Counted from the stretch's first letter, positions 25,905 through 34,901 are shown. The stretch is 35,753 bases of DNA from Bacteroidaceae bacterium (GCA_017617335.1 JAFZWK010000013.1:1-35753); one strand, 5' to 3'. Program-made: numbers and translations. Notes: generated by a model not told the origin, from the sequence alone.

Positions 25905-28789
25905 CAATACATCATTTTCATTCCATTCACCACATACAGACCTGGCGAGGTGATGCGTTCAACCTGAACACCCTGCAGGGTATAAATCCTATCCGACTGG
26001 ATTGCAGGAACCATCTGAACTGCAGTAGGTTGCTGATAATCCTGCTGCCAAGCATAGGAGGCACCATTCATGGAACCCGTCACACGAAGCCATCCCTGCT
26101 GGATGACACCTGACGAGAAGGGATTCTTGCTGGAGAAATCCTGTGTATAGAGAATCCTTCCTTTCCCGTCCCTGATACAGATATCATCGAATCGAGCAGC
26201 TTCAATCTGGCCATACTGGTCACTATGATCCTCGCGGAAGCCAATTTTTCCATAACGGAAATTACCATAGCGGGTATCAACGAGCACACCATTGATGTAT
26301 GTCTGAGCCATAGATTCGTTGACTACTGCAATCCGCACCGTCATCGGCTTGCCGACAGAAGGAAGGACCTTATCGCCAAAGCTGATATCAGCCAAGACTG
26401 ATACGCCTCCATTAATCCATTGATGAGGTCTGAGACGCGGGTTGTTGGGTTGCTCCAGATTGATCTGCCACATATTGTAGTTATTCTCGTCCAAACCTGA
26501 GAAACAGATGCCAGCCGAGAGGCGATCCACCTGGACCTTCATCTCTATTTCATAGGAATAACCCGTCGTGGGATTCTCACTCTCACCTCCATTCTGCTCA
26601 ACAGCATCTCCTTCAACAAGGAAAATGGATTGCGAGGGGATAAGAGTCAGTTCCACCTCCGTTCCACCATGTGAATGTTTCAGTTCTGCCTTCGTGGTAG
26701 CTCCTGTACGAGGATCCATCCAATAAGCTGACTTCAGATTCTGAGACAAACGGATAGTATTGGTGGCTTGGCTTCCATCAATGTTACCGAAGTAATAGAC
26801 ATGATGTCCCTCTATAACCTTATGTATATAATTGAAAGCATGGGAAGATGATGAGAAACTGACATCAGCTGTAAATTTACTTTTGGCGAGTGCCGCACGA
26901 AGAGTGCTGGCATTTGGAGACTCCACGAAGACTGCTGTCTCAGATTCCAACATGCGGTTTACGATTGTCTGTATCTCTTCGTTGGTAGCTGAGGCATCAG
27001 CCGACTGACAGGGTAGCTGAGTGGTAAAGATGACCGTTGCCCCGTTCTTCCATGCCTCTTCTATTTTCTGTAGATTGCTTTTGCTGATGACCTTCACACC
27101 TGGCAGGATGATCATGTTGAAATGTTCCGTATTGATGGGGTTGCTCATCGTCAGGATGCCATCCTTTCCCACGCTGCACCTGTCATCCAAAACTTCAGGA
27201 TGCAAATAGGTGAAGTCTCGGCCCAATTCATCCGTCAGCAGAGCGGATATCTTGTCGTAATCCGAACCTGTGACTTTCACTCCACCCTCGTAGTAACCCA
27301 AAGCGCCATCCAACGTATGACCAGCCTGGAGGGTCTGGATGGGATAAAGTACAGCAATGTCGGCTATGTGCTGACCAGGTCGAGCCAGAACATAGCGCAG
27401 GCGAGACAGGAAGGTATTAAACGCACGCAATTCCTGATTATAAAGAGGATTGCGCCACGACAGTTCTGGCAAGAAGGTCACATTCCTGTCATTATACCAC
27501 ACCGCATGAGGTATCAAGTTTGTTATTCCCTTGGTGTACTGTTCGATAGCTACCTGATACATCAAATCCATCGGAATGTTTCCCATCGCTCCGTATGTTT
27601 CCGACATTACCTGAGGATGATCCCAATTGCAGGCCGAGCTGGACACTACCTTATAGAAATTCTCTGTGGGACGTCCACCGCCTATCTTGTCGATGCCAGG
27701 CATGGTCATGTATTTCCCGTCCAGCATCAAGTCGCCTGCCACACTGGTAGGGTTCTGTATCTCTTCCTGATCCTGATGTCCTGTAGAGAGAATTCCATGC
27801 TCAGTAGCCCAATCTGCAACTGTCTTCATGAACCCTTCAGCATAAAGTTGGGCTCTCAGCCCGAACAACATATTGCGGGCCACTGGAGTCTGGTCGCCCA
27901 GATCGTACCACAAGGCAGGATACAAGCTGTCTGGTTGGAAGCCGTACCGTTCCACGAATTTCTCATTGAAGGAGTCTGTCCAGATGCGTCCCTGAGCCCT
28001 ATAGAGCGTAGGTTCGTCAAAGAAAGTGGAAGTGATGGTCTTCCCAAACGCCTCAGGGAAATGCTTGAAATACTGCTCATGAGTGTCCTCCACGAAAAGA
28101 CGAACAGCTTCTGAGTCCAGATAATCCACATTGGGGTCTCCATCGACCACGCAACTGAAAATCATCAGAGTCCATCGTCCATACCCGCCCGAGGGAGGAG
28201 TCCATGTGAGAACGCCGTCTTGAATGTAAGGACGCAGACTTATGCTGTACTTCTTCACGGCACTATATCCGGCAACGGCCATCAAGGTACCAGGAATCGT
28301 TCTTAAATCAAGGGTAAACTTGCGTCCAGGCGACAAAGCATATTCCACCTTGTCCAGACGCTTTATGGTCATGCCTGGATGATTGTTCATGAAAGCGGTT
28401 ACGCCATTTCCGTTGATTGCACCCATGCTTCCGCTGGGGAAACCATATTCATCGTAGAGCGACATCTGGGCACCAAGCTCCTGAGCTTTTGCAACAGCCC
28501 TCCCATAGAGAGAGAAATAGTCCTCTGACAGATAATTGGGGCGGAAATTGTTTCCAAAAGGCAAAATGGCGCAACCTCCATACCGATCCTGCTCAATCAT
28601 GTTCCTCAAGTCCGATTCCAATTGAGAGCCCTCCACCGTAGCATTGTTCCAGAACCAGAGTGGAACTGGTCTCCACTCCATAGCCGGATTACTGAAATCG
28701 CGGGTCGTATATAATCCATCAGCCCATACGGGAACCATCACGCTGATTTCTAAAAGGATCAATAAGAAAAACTTTCTTCCAATATTCAT
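25904..28789 (-). CDS. GH106-like glycoside hydrolase with C-terminal sorting-type tail
   Basis: 961 aa from ATG 28789 (signal MNIGRKFFLLILLEISVMV); an ATG 11 codons upstream is less likely. The N-terminal catalytic part resembles the GH106 rhamnosidase-related family (WRPVPLWFWNN, YGGCAILPFG, SLYDEYGFPSGSMG, STFFDEP, STGHQDQEE, MSETYGAMGN); acidic residues in FFDEP and MSETYG are candidate catalytic residues. Near residues 540-740 is a beta-sandwich region, then a laminin-G-like domain (MKVQVDRLSAGICFSG to FDDICIRD). The end, RIYTLQGVQV to PGLYVVNGMKM, has the pattern of type IX or related sorting tails. It follows the GH29 gene by 126 bases in the same direction. Confidence 0.7.
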   Translation of the reverse strand: MNIGRKFFLLILLEISVMVPVWADGLYTTRDFSNPAMEWRPVPLWFWNNATVEGSQLESDLRNMIEQDRYGGCAILPFGNNFRPNYLSEDYFSLYGRAVAKAQELGAQMSLYDEYGFPSGSMGAINGNGVTAFMNNHPGMTIKRLDKVEYALSPGRKFTLDLRTIPGTLMAVAGYSAVKKYSISLRPYIQDGVLTWTPPSGGYGRWTLMIFSCVVDGDPNVDYLDSEAVRLFVEDTHEQYFKHFPEAFGKTITSTFFDEPTLYRAQGRIWTDSFNEKFVERYGFQPDSLYPALWYDLGDQTPVARNMLFGLRAQLYAEGFMKTVADWATEHGILSTGHQDQEEIQNPTSVAGDLMLDGKYMTMPGIDKIGGGRPTENFYKVVSSSACNWDHPQVMSETYGAMGNIPMDLMYQVAIEQYTKGITNLIPHAVWYNDRNVTFLPELSWRNPLYNQELRAFNTFLSRLRYVLARPGQHIADIAVLYPIQTLQAGHTLDGALGYYEGGVKVTGSDYDKISALLTDELGRDFTYLHPEVLDDRCSVGKDGILTMSNPINTEHFNMIILPGVKVISKSNLQKIEEAWKNGATVIFTTQLPCQSADASATNEEIQTIVNRMLESETAVFVESPNASTLRAALAKSKFTADVSFSSSSHAFNYIHKVIEGHHVYYFGNIDGSQATNTIRLSQNLKSAYWMDPRTGATTKAELKHSHGGTEVELTLIPSQSIFLVEGDAVEQNGGESENPTTGYSYEIEMKVQVDRLSAGICFSGLDENNYNMWQINLEQPNNPRLRPHQWINGGVSVLADISFGDKVLPSVGKPMTVRIAVVNESMAQTYINGVLVDTRYGNFRYGKIGFREDHSDQYGQIEAARFDDICIRDGKGRILYTQDFSSKNPFSSGVIQQGWLRVTGSMNGASYAWQQDYQQPTAVQMVPAIQSDRIYTLQGVQVERITSPGLYVVNGMKMMY

Positions 28790-28863
28790 GACAAACACTT
28801 TTTTCAACGTTAATAACCCCAACCTCCTTATGACGAAAATCGATTATACGGTCAGTTCGTCTT

Positions 28864-28871
28864 CAAATTTA
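28864..28871 (-). promoter_or_regulatory. candidate -7 box of the GH106-like gene
   Basis: TAAATTTG on the minus strand about 75 bases before the start codon; no TTTG partner at the right spacing, so the gene may instead be read from the GH29 promoter. Confidence 0.3.
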
Positions 28872-28915
28872 TGAAATTCTTTAAAAGAAGGTATCGGTTT
28901 CAGCAACTTTACTAT

Positions 28916-30382
28916 CTATTCCTTTGGCGGCAGGAAGAGTTGCACCTCACTCAACAATGGGCAGGCACGACTGCTCCCTATCGTAACACGAAGAGCCAAA
29001 GCCTCCCTATCCGGCAAACGCAAGATGCGGCGCGGGCCGATGGTCGTACCCTCGGCTACAGTCTGCCATTCATCAGAGCCGTCGAGAGCCTCAACCTTGA
29101 ATGACTCTATCCTTTGTCCTAATTGGATCGGTTCTCTGAGTCGAATGGCGTAGAGACGTTCAGGCTTCTTCAAGGTCATGGTCATTGAAGCCTGTTGAAC
29201 ACTGTCGTCCGTAGCCCAGTAGGTATCCTTCTTGCCGTCCAACACGTGGCGTGCACTGAATTTGCTGCTTCCGCCGCGTTCATTCGTGGCCTCCACCTTC
29301 TTAATACCAGACTTGCTGAGTGGCTTGCTGAACTCACGTTTCAAAGCCTGGCCAAACTCCACAAGACGAGCAGAATCGATAGGATGAATGAGTCCTTCCT
29401 TGGTAGGAGGCGCATTCAGGATGAGGTTTGCTCCCCGCCCTACGGATTCGTAGTAAATCTTCATCAAATGATCCAGACTCTTCACCTTGTCATCCTCAGA
29501 AGCATGGTAGAACCATCCTGGGCGGATGCTCACATCCACTTCAGCCGGCACCCATCGGTTTCCATCAGGATTACCGTTCTGCAGGCTGTTGCCGTTTGCA
29601 TTGCCAGGCATCGCGCCAGAGATATCCATAATGGCCCAGTTGGGATCGCCCACATAGCCGCTCTCATTGCCACACCATCGGGTATCAGGCCCTCCGTCGC
29701 TGAAAATGCATGCCATAGGCTGCAACTCTCGAACAAGTGAATCCGTCACATCCCAGCCGTAATACGTTTTATTGTCCACCTTGCGCTGCTCGCACAGCCC
29801 GCCATAATAGCCGTCTCCTCCATTTGCGCCATCCTGCCACACCTCGAAGATGGGGCCGTACCATGTGAGCAATTCAGTCAGTTGCCCACGGAAGTAATCA
29901 ATGTACTCAGACGATCCATAACGCAAATCATGACGATCCCAAGGTGATAGATAAACGCCGAACTTCAGCCCTGCGCGTTTGGCCTCCTTAGCCAAGTCGC
30001 CCACAATGTCTCCCTTGCCGTTTCGCCAAGAGCTGGAGGCCACGCTGTAGTCCGTAAGCTTCGAGGGCCACAGGCAGAATCCGTCATGATGCTTGGCTGT
30101 AATCACCATACCTTTCATGCCGGCAGCCTTAACGACTTCCACCCATTGCTGCGGATTGAAGTTAACGGGCTGGAACTCATCAGGATCCATGTCTCCATAC
30201 CCCCATTCCACATCGCGGTAGGTGGCCGAAGAGAGGCAGATAAAAGCATAATACTCCGTCTCGTGCCACTCCAACTGGCGGGCAGAAGGTGTTGGGCCAA
30301 AAGCAACGGGCGGACTCACACTCTGGCAGCCTGACAAAAAGCCTGTGACCAAAGCAAAAATTATAAACCTGAACTTAACCAT
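28916..30382 (-). CDS. GH29 alpha-L-fucosidase-like lipoprotein
   Basis: 488 aa, lipobox FLSGC (Cys19). The GH29 barrel spans about 35-345: YRDVEWGYGDMDPDEF, KGMVITAKHHDGFCLWPS, GLKFGVYLSPWDRH, and WQDGANGGDG, whose Asp is the expected nucleophile. An F5/8 type C (CBM32-like) domain fills about 350-485 (RHVLDGKKDTYWATDD, LSEVQLFL), as in subfamily B. An oddity: where fucosidases usually read F-I/V-H-F followed by a short N-T segment before the EWG motif, this one reads FICLSSATYRDVEWG, so the fucose-binding His appears replaced by Cys. Activity or specificity may differ. Exported to the cell surface or periplasm; upstream of the GH106-like gene. Confidence 0.85.
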   Translation of the reverse strand: MVKFRFIIFALVTGFLSGCQSVSPPVAFGPTPSARQLEWHETEYYAFICLSSATYRDVEWGYGDMDPDEFQPVNFNPQQWVEVVKAAGMKGMVITAKHHDGFCLWPSKLTDYSVASSSWRNGKGDIVGDLAKEAKRAGLKFGVYLSPWDRHDLRYGSSEYIDYFRGQLTELLTWYGPIFEVWQDGANGGDGYYGGLCEQRKVDNKTYYGWDVTDSLVRELQPMACIFSDGGPDTRWCGNESGYVGDPNWAIMDISGAMPGNANGNSLQNGNPDGNRWVPAEVDVSIRPGWFYHASEDDKVKSLDHLMKIYYESVGRGANLILNAPPTKEGLIHPIDSARLVEFGQALKREFSKPLSKSGIKKVEATNERGGSSKFSARHVLDGKKDTYWATDDSVQQASMTMTLKKPERLYAIRLREPIQLGQRIESFKVEALDGSDEWQTVAEGTTIGPRRILRLPDREALALRVTIGSSRACPLLSEVQLFLPPKE

Positions 30383-30740
30383 AACTTATCCTTACATTAT
30401 ATTACTTTACAATATCTTTGCCATCCATGATATAAATACATGTTCATCTCACGTACTATCTTTCCGTATTTGCAACAAACGCCCTTGATTTATTGACATG
30501 ATTCAATCCATTAGATCCTGTTTTTATGCAAAAATACAAAATTTATCATAAAGACCCTATGATTTTTGAAAAAACTACAAATCCACGTGACAATTGGGAC
30601 AATTAATAGGGAGCAGGGATGAAGTATCAATTCAAAAGACTCTTCTTGGAACCTATTTCATTGCGAGAGCATATAAAAGACATTATTAAGAAGCAAATGG
30701 AGACTTATTTGATCGATTAATACAACTTATTCTTGAAAAA
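30383..30740. other. intergenic stretch upstream of GH29 and the MNT gene
   Basis: AT-rich, without an assignable gene. A minus-strand TATTTTTG (30536-30529) could be a GH29 -7 box but lacks a partner. A 33-codon frame (30619-30720, MKYQFKRLFLEPISL start) matches nothing I recognise and could be a gene remnant. Confidence 0.4.
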
Positions 30741-30772
30741 TTTGTTTTTGTCAAAATAATCCTCTAAATTTG
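30741..30772 (+). promoter_or_regulatory. promoter of the MNT antitoxin gene
   Basis: TTTG (30741-30744) and TAAATTTG (30765-30772) are 20 bp apart, 22 bases before the ATG. Confidence 0.6.
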
Positions 30773-30794
30773 GGACAAGAATTTGAGATGTCTT

Positions 30795-31088
30795 ATGAGC
30801 AAGACCGATTACATAGACATTCTGCAAAGCTATAGCAGTACACTTCGAAACGACTATGGCATTAAGTCGCTTCGTCTTTTTGGTTCTGTTGCCCGTGGTG
30901 AAGATCACGAGGGCAGCGATGTGGATGTGTTTGTGGATACAGAGACACCCAACCCCTTCTTGCTGATGGATGCCAAAGACTTTTTGGAACGGCTTGTTGG
31001 GCGTTCAGTCGATATCATCCGAAATCACAAAAATCTTAATCCCCGTCTGCGCAGCAGGATAGAACGAGATGGAGTTGCTGTCTTCTGA
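30795..31088 (+). CDS. MNT-type nucleotidyltransferase antitoxin
   Basis: 97 aa, a minimal nucleotidyltransferase: GSVARGEDHEGSDVDVFVD carries the GSx-x-x-G and D-x-D metal motif, with LVGRSVDII following. In MNT/HEPN pairs this protein neutralises the HEPN RNase, in studied cases by AMPylating it. I chose ATG 30795 over an upstream TTG. Its end overlaps the start of the HEPN remnant by 20 bases, the usual arrangement. The frame is intact although the partner is broken. Confidence 0.88.
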   Translation: MSKTDYIDILQSYSSTLRNDYGIKSLRLFGSVARGEDHEGSDVDVFVDTETPNPFLLMDAKDFLERLVGRSVDIIRNHKNLNPRLRSRIERDGVAVF

Positions 31089-31282
31089 GAATAAAGCACT
31101 GGCCCTGGACATTCTTTATGACATACAGTCTGCCATAGAGCGAATTCAGGAAAGGACTCCGCGACATTATCGCTCATCATTATTTCGACATTGACGCTGG
31201 CCAGATTTATTGGATTCTAAGCAAGGAATTGACTCCCTTGCAGACAGCTCTACAACATTTTGTGAAAGAACTTTCTGATTGA
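31069..31282 (+). pseudogene. HEPN-domain toxin with internal deletion and frameshift
   Basis: The ATG at 31069 gives MELLSSENKALALDILYDIQ and about ten more residues typical of a HEPN (DUF86) N-terminus, then loses frame near 31155 and stops at 31194. From 31155, one frame over, reads GLRDIIAHHYFDID and IYWILSKELTPL to a stop at 31282, the HEPN C-terminal part with the catalytic R-x4-H motif (RDIIAH). About 40-45 middle residues are missing compared with the usual about 110, so a fold-disrupting deletion is clear. The toxin should be inactive. Confidence 0.85.
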
Positions 31283-31314
31283 TTATCTTTTTATTGCATC
31301 CCTTAAAATATCCA

Positions 31315-31358
31315 GACATAAAAAAATCGCCATGATTTTTTGGGGAACCATGGCGATT
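31315..31358 (-). terminator. terminator of the FISUMP-like pseudogene
   Basis: AATCGCCATG (31325-31334) and CATGGCGATT (31349-31358) form a 10-bp stem; leftward a run of T (complement of the A-run ending at 31326) follows. Confidence 0.7.
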
Positions 31359-31379
31359 AAAGTTTATGATAAACAAAAG

Positions 31380-31790
31380 CTATTCTACTTCGCGGATCAG
31401 GCGCACTGAATGACCAAGTCTACGCACACATTTGCTATCGGCAGATAGAGTAACAGTTCCTGTATTATTAAACTCCAAATTGCCGCCTCGATACTCACTA
31501 TACCATTTTATCATTGTGCCTGCCCAATAATGGCCTTAATCCAAATAATCCATTTCAACGCCACTTCTCACATGTGCCGCAGGAAGGAACACGCATCCCT
31601 GGTTTTCAAACTTTGCCCATTTTTCAGCATCACAAGTCGCTCCATTATAATTGAGACCCGAGGTATTTCCGTATTTTATGGTTTTGTCTAACGATCCATC
31701 CCAGTTATCCGGGAACAATATGATTCCTTTCACGCCCACAACGGTAGCAGAAGCAAACAAATTTTTATCTAACTGTACACCTAAAGTATA
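31380..31790 (-). pseudogene. FISUMP-like C-terminal fragment, nonsense and 5' truncation
   Basis: The leftward frame carries LFASATVVGVKGIILFPD, WDGSLDKTIKYG and CVFLPAAHVRSG, then a TAA at 31538-31536, and continues in frame with GHYWAGTMIKWYSE, NLEFNNTGTVTLSAD and HSVRLIREVE to a TAG. This pattern is the C-terminal module common in Prevotella surface proteins and related to the Fibrobacter succinogenes major paralogous domain. The upstream end has no start codon before a TGA, so most of the parent gene is gone. Confidence 0.7.
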
Positions 31791-31828
31791 TACATGCCCC
31801 TGTCATTAAGGTATAAATCCTTCATTTA

Positions 31829-31860
31829 TTTGCGTACCTCAAGGAAAAGCCATACCTTTA
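31829..31860 (+). promoter_or_regulatory. promoter of the GH78-like gene
   Basis: TTTG (31829-31832) and TACCTTTA (31853-31860) are 20 bp apart; the start codon follows 29 bases later. Confidence 0.6.
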
Positions 31861-31889
31861 CATCAATATTTGCACATAAAAGAACAGCT

Positions 31890-33530
31890 ATGAGAACATT
31901 AGTGACACTTTGCCTTGCGGCCTTTGCCATATCGGTGCAAGCCGAAGACGTATTCAAGAATCAACGGGAACGCTGGCTGAAGATTGCCGAGGACAGCAAG
32001 CCCGCACTCGTCAAAACTGTGCACCAGCCACAACGCACTGTGAAGGCCGTCCAAGACGACAAGGCCTACCAGGGATGGCGCTACGAGACTGACCAGGAGA
32101 TGACACCGCAGAAGCTAAAGGAGACCAACTTCAAGCAGATCAGGGAGGTGACGCTCGATCTGGGCGACCATCTGACAGGCTATCTCCAGCTGAACCTGCT
32201 GCCCATCGACAGCGATATGGATGCCCCTACTCGACTGCGCATCATGCTGGGGGAGGTACCGGCCGAGATGAATACGCCCCTTGACCCATGGGCCGAGAAC
32301 CGGTTGGCACGCTCGTGGATGCAGGACGAAGTGATCACCTTCACCCTCGCTAACGTCCCCTACACCGTGCCCCGCCGACTCTCCGGACGCTACCTCAACA
32401 TCCAGTTTCTGGGCGGCAGCACCACCTTCAACTTCGGCATCGACGTCAGCTTCACCAGCGAGACATCGGCACGGAAGCTGGAGTCGGACGGGCTCGCTGA
32501 GGGCTGTCCCCAGATGATACGCGACATCGACCGCATCGGTAAAGCCACACTCCGCGAGTGCATGCAGACCGTCTATGAGGACGGGCCGAAGCGTGACCGC
32601 CGCCTCTGGATTGGCGACATGTACCTCGAGTCGCTCGCCAACCGATACTCGTTCCAGAACCATCTGCTGACGAAGCGATGCCTCTACCTCTTCGCCGGAC
32701 TGGCACGCGAGAACGGCATCCTGTATGCCAACTGCTTCGAGTATCCCAAGCCACATCCCCAGAGACTCAACTACATGATTTCCTACAACCTGCTCTACAT
32801 CATGACCCTCCTCGAGTACTATCGCGACACGAAGGACGACGAAACCGCACAGGATCTCTGGCCCGTGATACGCGTGCAGTTGGAGGATGCACTGGCACAC
32901 GTCGATAACTTCATCTTCAACCCCGACAAGCAGCCACAGTCATGGAACTTCTTCGACCATCGCGCAGGCATCAACACCGATGCCTGCCTGCAAGCCCTCA
33001 TCATCGATGCCCTGAAGGCCAGCCATGAGTTGGGCATGGCTCTGGGCAAGACGAGCGAGGTAAAGGGGTATCCCGCACTGGCCAAACGCATGACCGAGGC
33101 TGCACGCAAACAGCTCTTAGACAAGAAGACAGGGCTCATCGTGAGCGGCAGGGACCGTCAAGTCTCCGTGATCTCCCAGGCCTGGATGATACGCGCCGGC
33201 GTACTCAACCAGAAGGAGGGACAGAAGGCCCTCACCACCGTACTCACCATGCCCGAAAGCGTGAAGCCCAGCTCACCCTACGCCACCCACTACCTCATCG
33301 AGGCCATGCTGCTCTGCGGCATGGAGCAGGAGGCCCGTACCTATCTCACCGACTACTGGGGAGGCATGGTCAGCAGGGGAGCCGACACCTTCTTTGAAGC
33401 ATACGACCCCGAGAACGACCACCTCTCGCCCTACGGCTTCATCCCCCTCAACAGCTACTGCCACGCCTGGAGCTGCACCCCCATCTACTTCATCCACAAG
33501 TACCCCGAAATATTCCAAACCTCCCATTAG
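31890..33530 (+). CDS. GH78-like alpha-L-rhamnosidase
   Basis: 546 aa from ATG 31890 (signal MRTLVTLCLAAFAISVQA); the open frame extends 32 codons upstream through the promoter and is rejected. A beta-sandwich part (about 75-190) precedes an (alpha/alpha)6 barrel with EDGPKRDRRLWIGDM, the GH78 general-acid region, and FFEAYDPENDHLSPYG near the end, likely holding the catalytic base. It would release terminal rhamnose from plant or bacterial glycans in the periplasm. It is shorter than typical multi-domain GH78 enzymes. Its codons are strongly C/G-ending, unlike all neighbours, which suggests recent acquisition. Confidence 0.8.
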   Translation: MRTLVTLCLAAFAISVQAEDVFKNQRERWLKIAEDSKPALVKTVHQPQRTVKAVQDDKAYQGWRYETDQEMTPQKLKETNFKQIREVTLDLGDHLTGYLQLNLLPIDSDMDAPTRLRIMLGEVPAEMNTPLDPWAENRLARSWMQDEVITFTLANVPYTVPRRLSGRYLNIQFLGGSTTFNFGIDVSFTSETSARKLESDGLAEGCPQMIRDIDRIGKATLRECMQTVYEDGPKRDRRLWIGDMYLESLANRYSFQNHLLTKRCLYLFAGLARENGILYANCFEYPKPHPQRLNYMISYNLLYIMTLLEYYRDTKDDETAQDLWPVIRVQLEDALAHVDNFIFNPDKQPQSWNFFDHRAGINTDACLQALIIDALKASHELGMALGKTSEVKGYPALAKRMTEAARKQLLDKKTGLIVSGRDRQVSVISQAWMIRAGVLNQKEGQKALTTVLTMPESVKPSSPYATHYLIEAMLLCGMEQEARTYLTDYWGGMVSRGADTFFEAYDPENDHLSPYGFIPLNSYCHAWSCTPIYFIHKYPEIFQTSH

Positions 33531-33554
33531 CCCCATATATAAACTCATAAAACA

Positions 33555-33733
33555 ATGGAAAAAAGAAGATTATCCTCATTGCCATTCAAGCATTCGCACT
33601 GGGCTATTATGGCTTGGATGACAAAGATAAGGCTCTGAAATATATCTCTGAGGTTGAGACCCTTGACAACAACCACCAGGGAATACAGCAGCTACGCAGT
33701 CTCATTGATATTGATTATGAATCTGCAATTTAG
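33555..33733 (+). pseudogene. fragment of a TPR-containing protein gene
   Basis: One frame reads KIILIAIQAFALGYYGLDDK then ALKYISEVETLDNNHQ and ends at TAG 33733, a helical-repeat C-terminus as in TPR proteins. An ATG at 33555 lies in another frame, separated by one base in an A/G-rich run, and its own frame stops at 33635. It looks like the leftover 3' end of a longer gene. Confidence 0.45.
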
Positions 33734-33768
33734 TACCTTTTTTATGTAGGCTTGTAGGCTATTTTCAT

Positions 33769-33972
33769 TTAATCCTTATACTCGAGAATGTCCCCTGGCT
33801 GACAATCCAAGGCTTTGCAGATGGCTTCTAGAGTGGAGAAGCGGACGGCCTTGGCCTTGCCTGTCTTCAGGATGGAGAGGTTGGCTTGCGTAATGCCAAT
33901 CTTCTCTGCCAGCTCCTGCGAGGACATCTTCCGCTTTGCCATCATAACATCTACATTAACAACAATACTCAT
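33769..33972 (-). CDS. XRE-family HTH transcriptional regulator
   Basis: 67 aa, nearly all helix-turn-helix: MSSQELAEKIGITQANLSIL is the scaffold and recognition helix, AVRFSTLEAICKALDCQPGDIL the family tail (YozG-like). It lies 15 bases after the DUF2975 gene in the same operon; this pair is common in bacteria. It probably regulates its own operon, with the membrane partner modulating it; that is inference. Confidence 0.9.
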   Translation of the reverse strand: MSIVVNVDVMMAKRKMSSQELAEKIGITQANLSILKTGKAKAVRFSTLEAICKALDCQPGDILEYKD

Positions 33973-33987
33973 ATTCTTCTCTGTGTT

Positions 33988-34713
33988 TTAAATGGTCAAT
34001 TCTTGTTCCTCCTTCAAATCCTTACCCATCAGGATGATTTGCGAGATAACCATCAGGGCAAGACCTGTGATGATGTACATAACGTTGCACTCGTTTCTGT
34101 ACACGATGTAATAGTCACCCAGTTCTATGGTATTGATGTAATACTGTGTGATGGCGTATGATGTTATCCAATGATACAGATAAAGGCCAGTAAGCAGAAA
34201 ACCTGTAATTTCCAGATAACGTGAGACTTGTGTGACAAAGACTTCGCCCTTGCGGATTTTAATGATAAGTTTAAAAGCCAGGACAAATACCCATATCCAT
34301 ACGATAAATGCTGCAACAGCCAATGAGACACCTAAGATTCCTGCGTATTTGCCTAATGGCGACTTGGAAATGGGGACCACCAGTCGAACTTTTTGCATTT
34401 CTATCTTATAGGTCTGGTTTTCGGAGGTAGAGAGCAGTGTCCTCTGTGCCGGGCCTTTAGGCTTAACCAAAACGTCGATACCTACCATTTTCTCTTTGCC
34501 ACCACCTTCTCCTTTCTTTAATTCAGCGCCGTATCCCATATTCTGCCAATACTCAACTCTTACGCCTTTGCTCACCGTGTCATTCTCGTTTTCCACGAGT
34601 TCCAGTTTAGCATCGCTTGTTATTGCCTCATCATAATGAATATAAAAAGGCACACCAAACACAATCAGTACTACAACCAGCAGAGCTGTGTAAATCTTCA
34701 ACTTCTTTTTCAT
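33988..34713 (-). CDS. DUF2975 membrane protein
   Basis: 241 aa from ATG 34713 (MKKKLKIYTALL); the frame runs 40 codons further upstream through the promoter, which rules that start out. Four membrane segments: residues about 8-25, 130-155, 172-195 and 205-225, with an extracytoplasmic domain of about 100 residues after the first. The three-helix C-terminal part with IRKGEVFV is characteristic of DUF2975. Its partner XRE regulator follows. It may sense an envelope signal; function is unknown. Confidence 0.82.
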   Translation of the reverse strand: MKKKLKIYTALLVVVLIVFGVPFYIHYDEAITSDAKLELVENENDTVSKGVRVEYWQNMGYGAELKKGEGGGKEKMVGIDVLVKPKGPAQRTLLSTSENQTYKIEMQKVRLVVPISKSPLGKYAGILGVSLAVAAFIVWIWVFVLAFKLIIKIRKGEVFVTQVSRYLEITGFLLTGLYLYHWITSYAITQYYINTIELGDYYIVYRNECNVMYIITGLALMVISQIILMGKDLKEEQELTI

Positions 34714-34755
34714 GACAAATATTATTTTATTGTTAAACGATAAATAATTTCGGCG

Positions 34756-34786
34756 CAAAGATAAACACATTTTTTCTATCAGCAAA
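34756..34786 (-). promoter_or_regulatory. promoter of the DUF2975-XRE operon
   Basis: On the minus strand TTTG (34786-34783) and TATCTTTG (34763-34756) are 19 bp apart, a full Bacteroidetes promoter with a leader of about 35 bases. Confidence 0.7.
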
Positions 34787-34901
34787 GAAAATCGAAATAT
34801 TTTTATCGAAAAACAATAAAATTTTATCTTCAAAGGGATAATATGTCATCAAAGAGCATGATATTATCCGTAGTTTTAACCAGAACGTGCTCAGTTTCCT
34901 T

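Noticed and set aside
27122-28114. 330-codon frame on the plus strand
   Set aside because: It lies wholly inside the clear GH106-like gene on the other strand and resembles no protein family.
32115-32900. 261-codon minus-strand frame
   Set aside because: Shadow of the GC-rich GH78-like gene; long open antisense frames are expected there.
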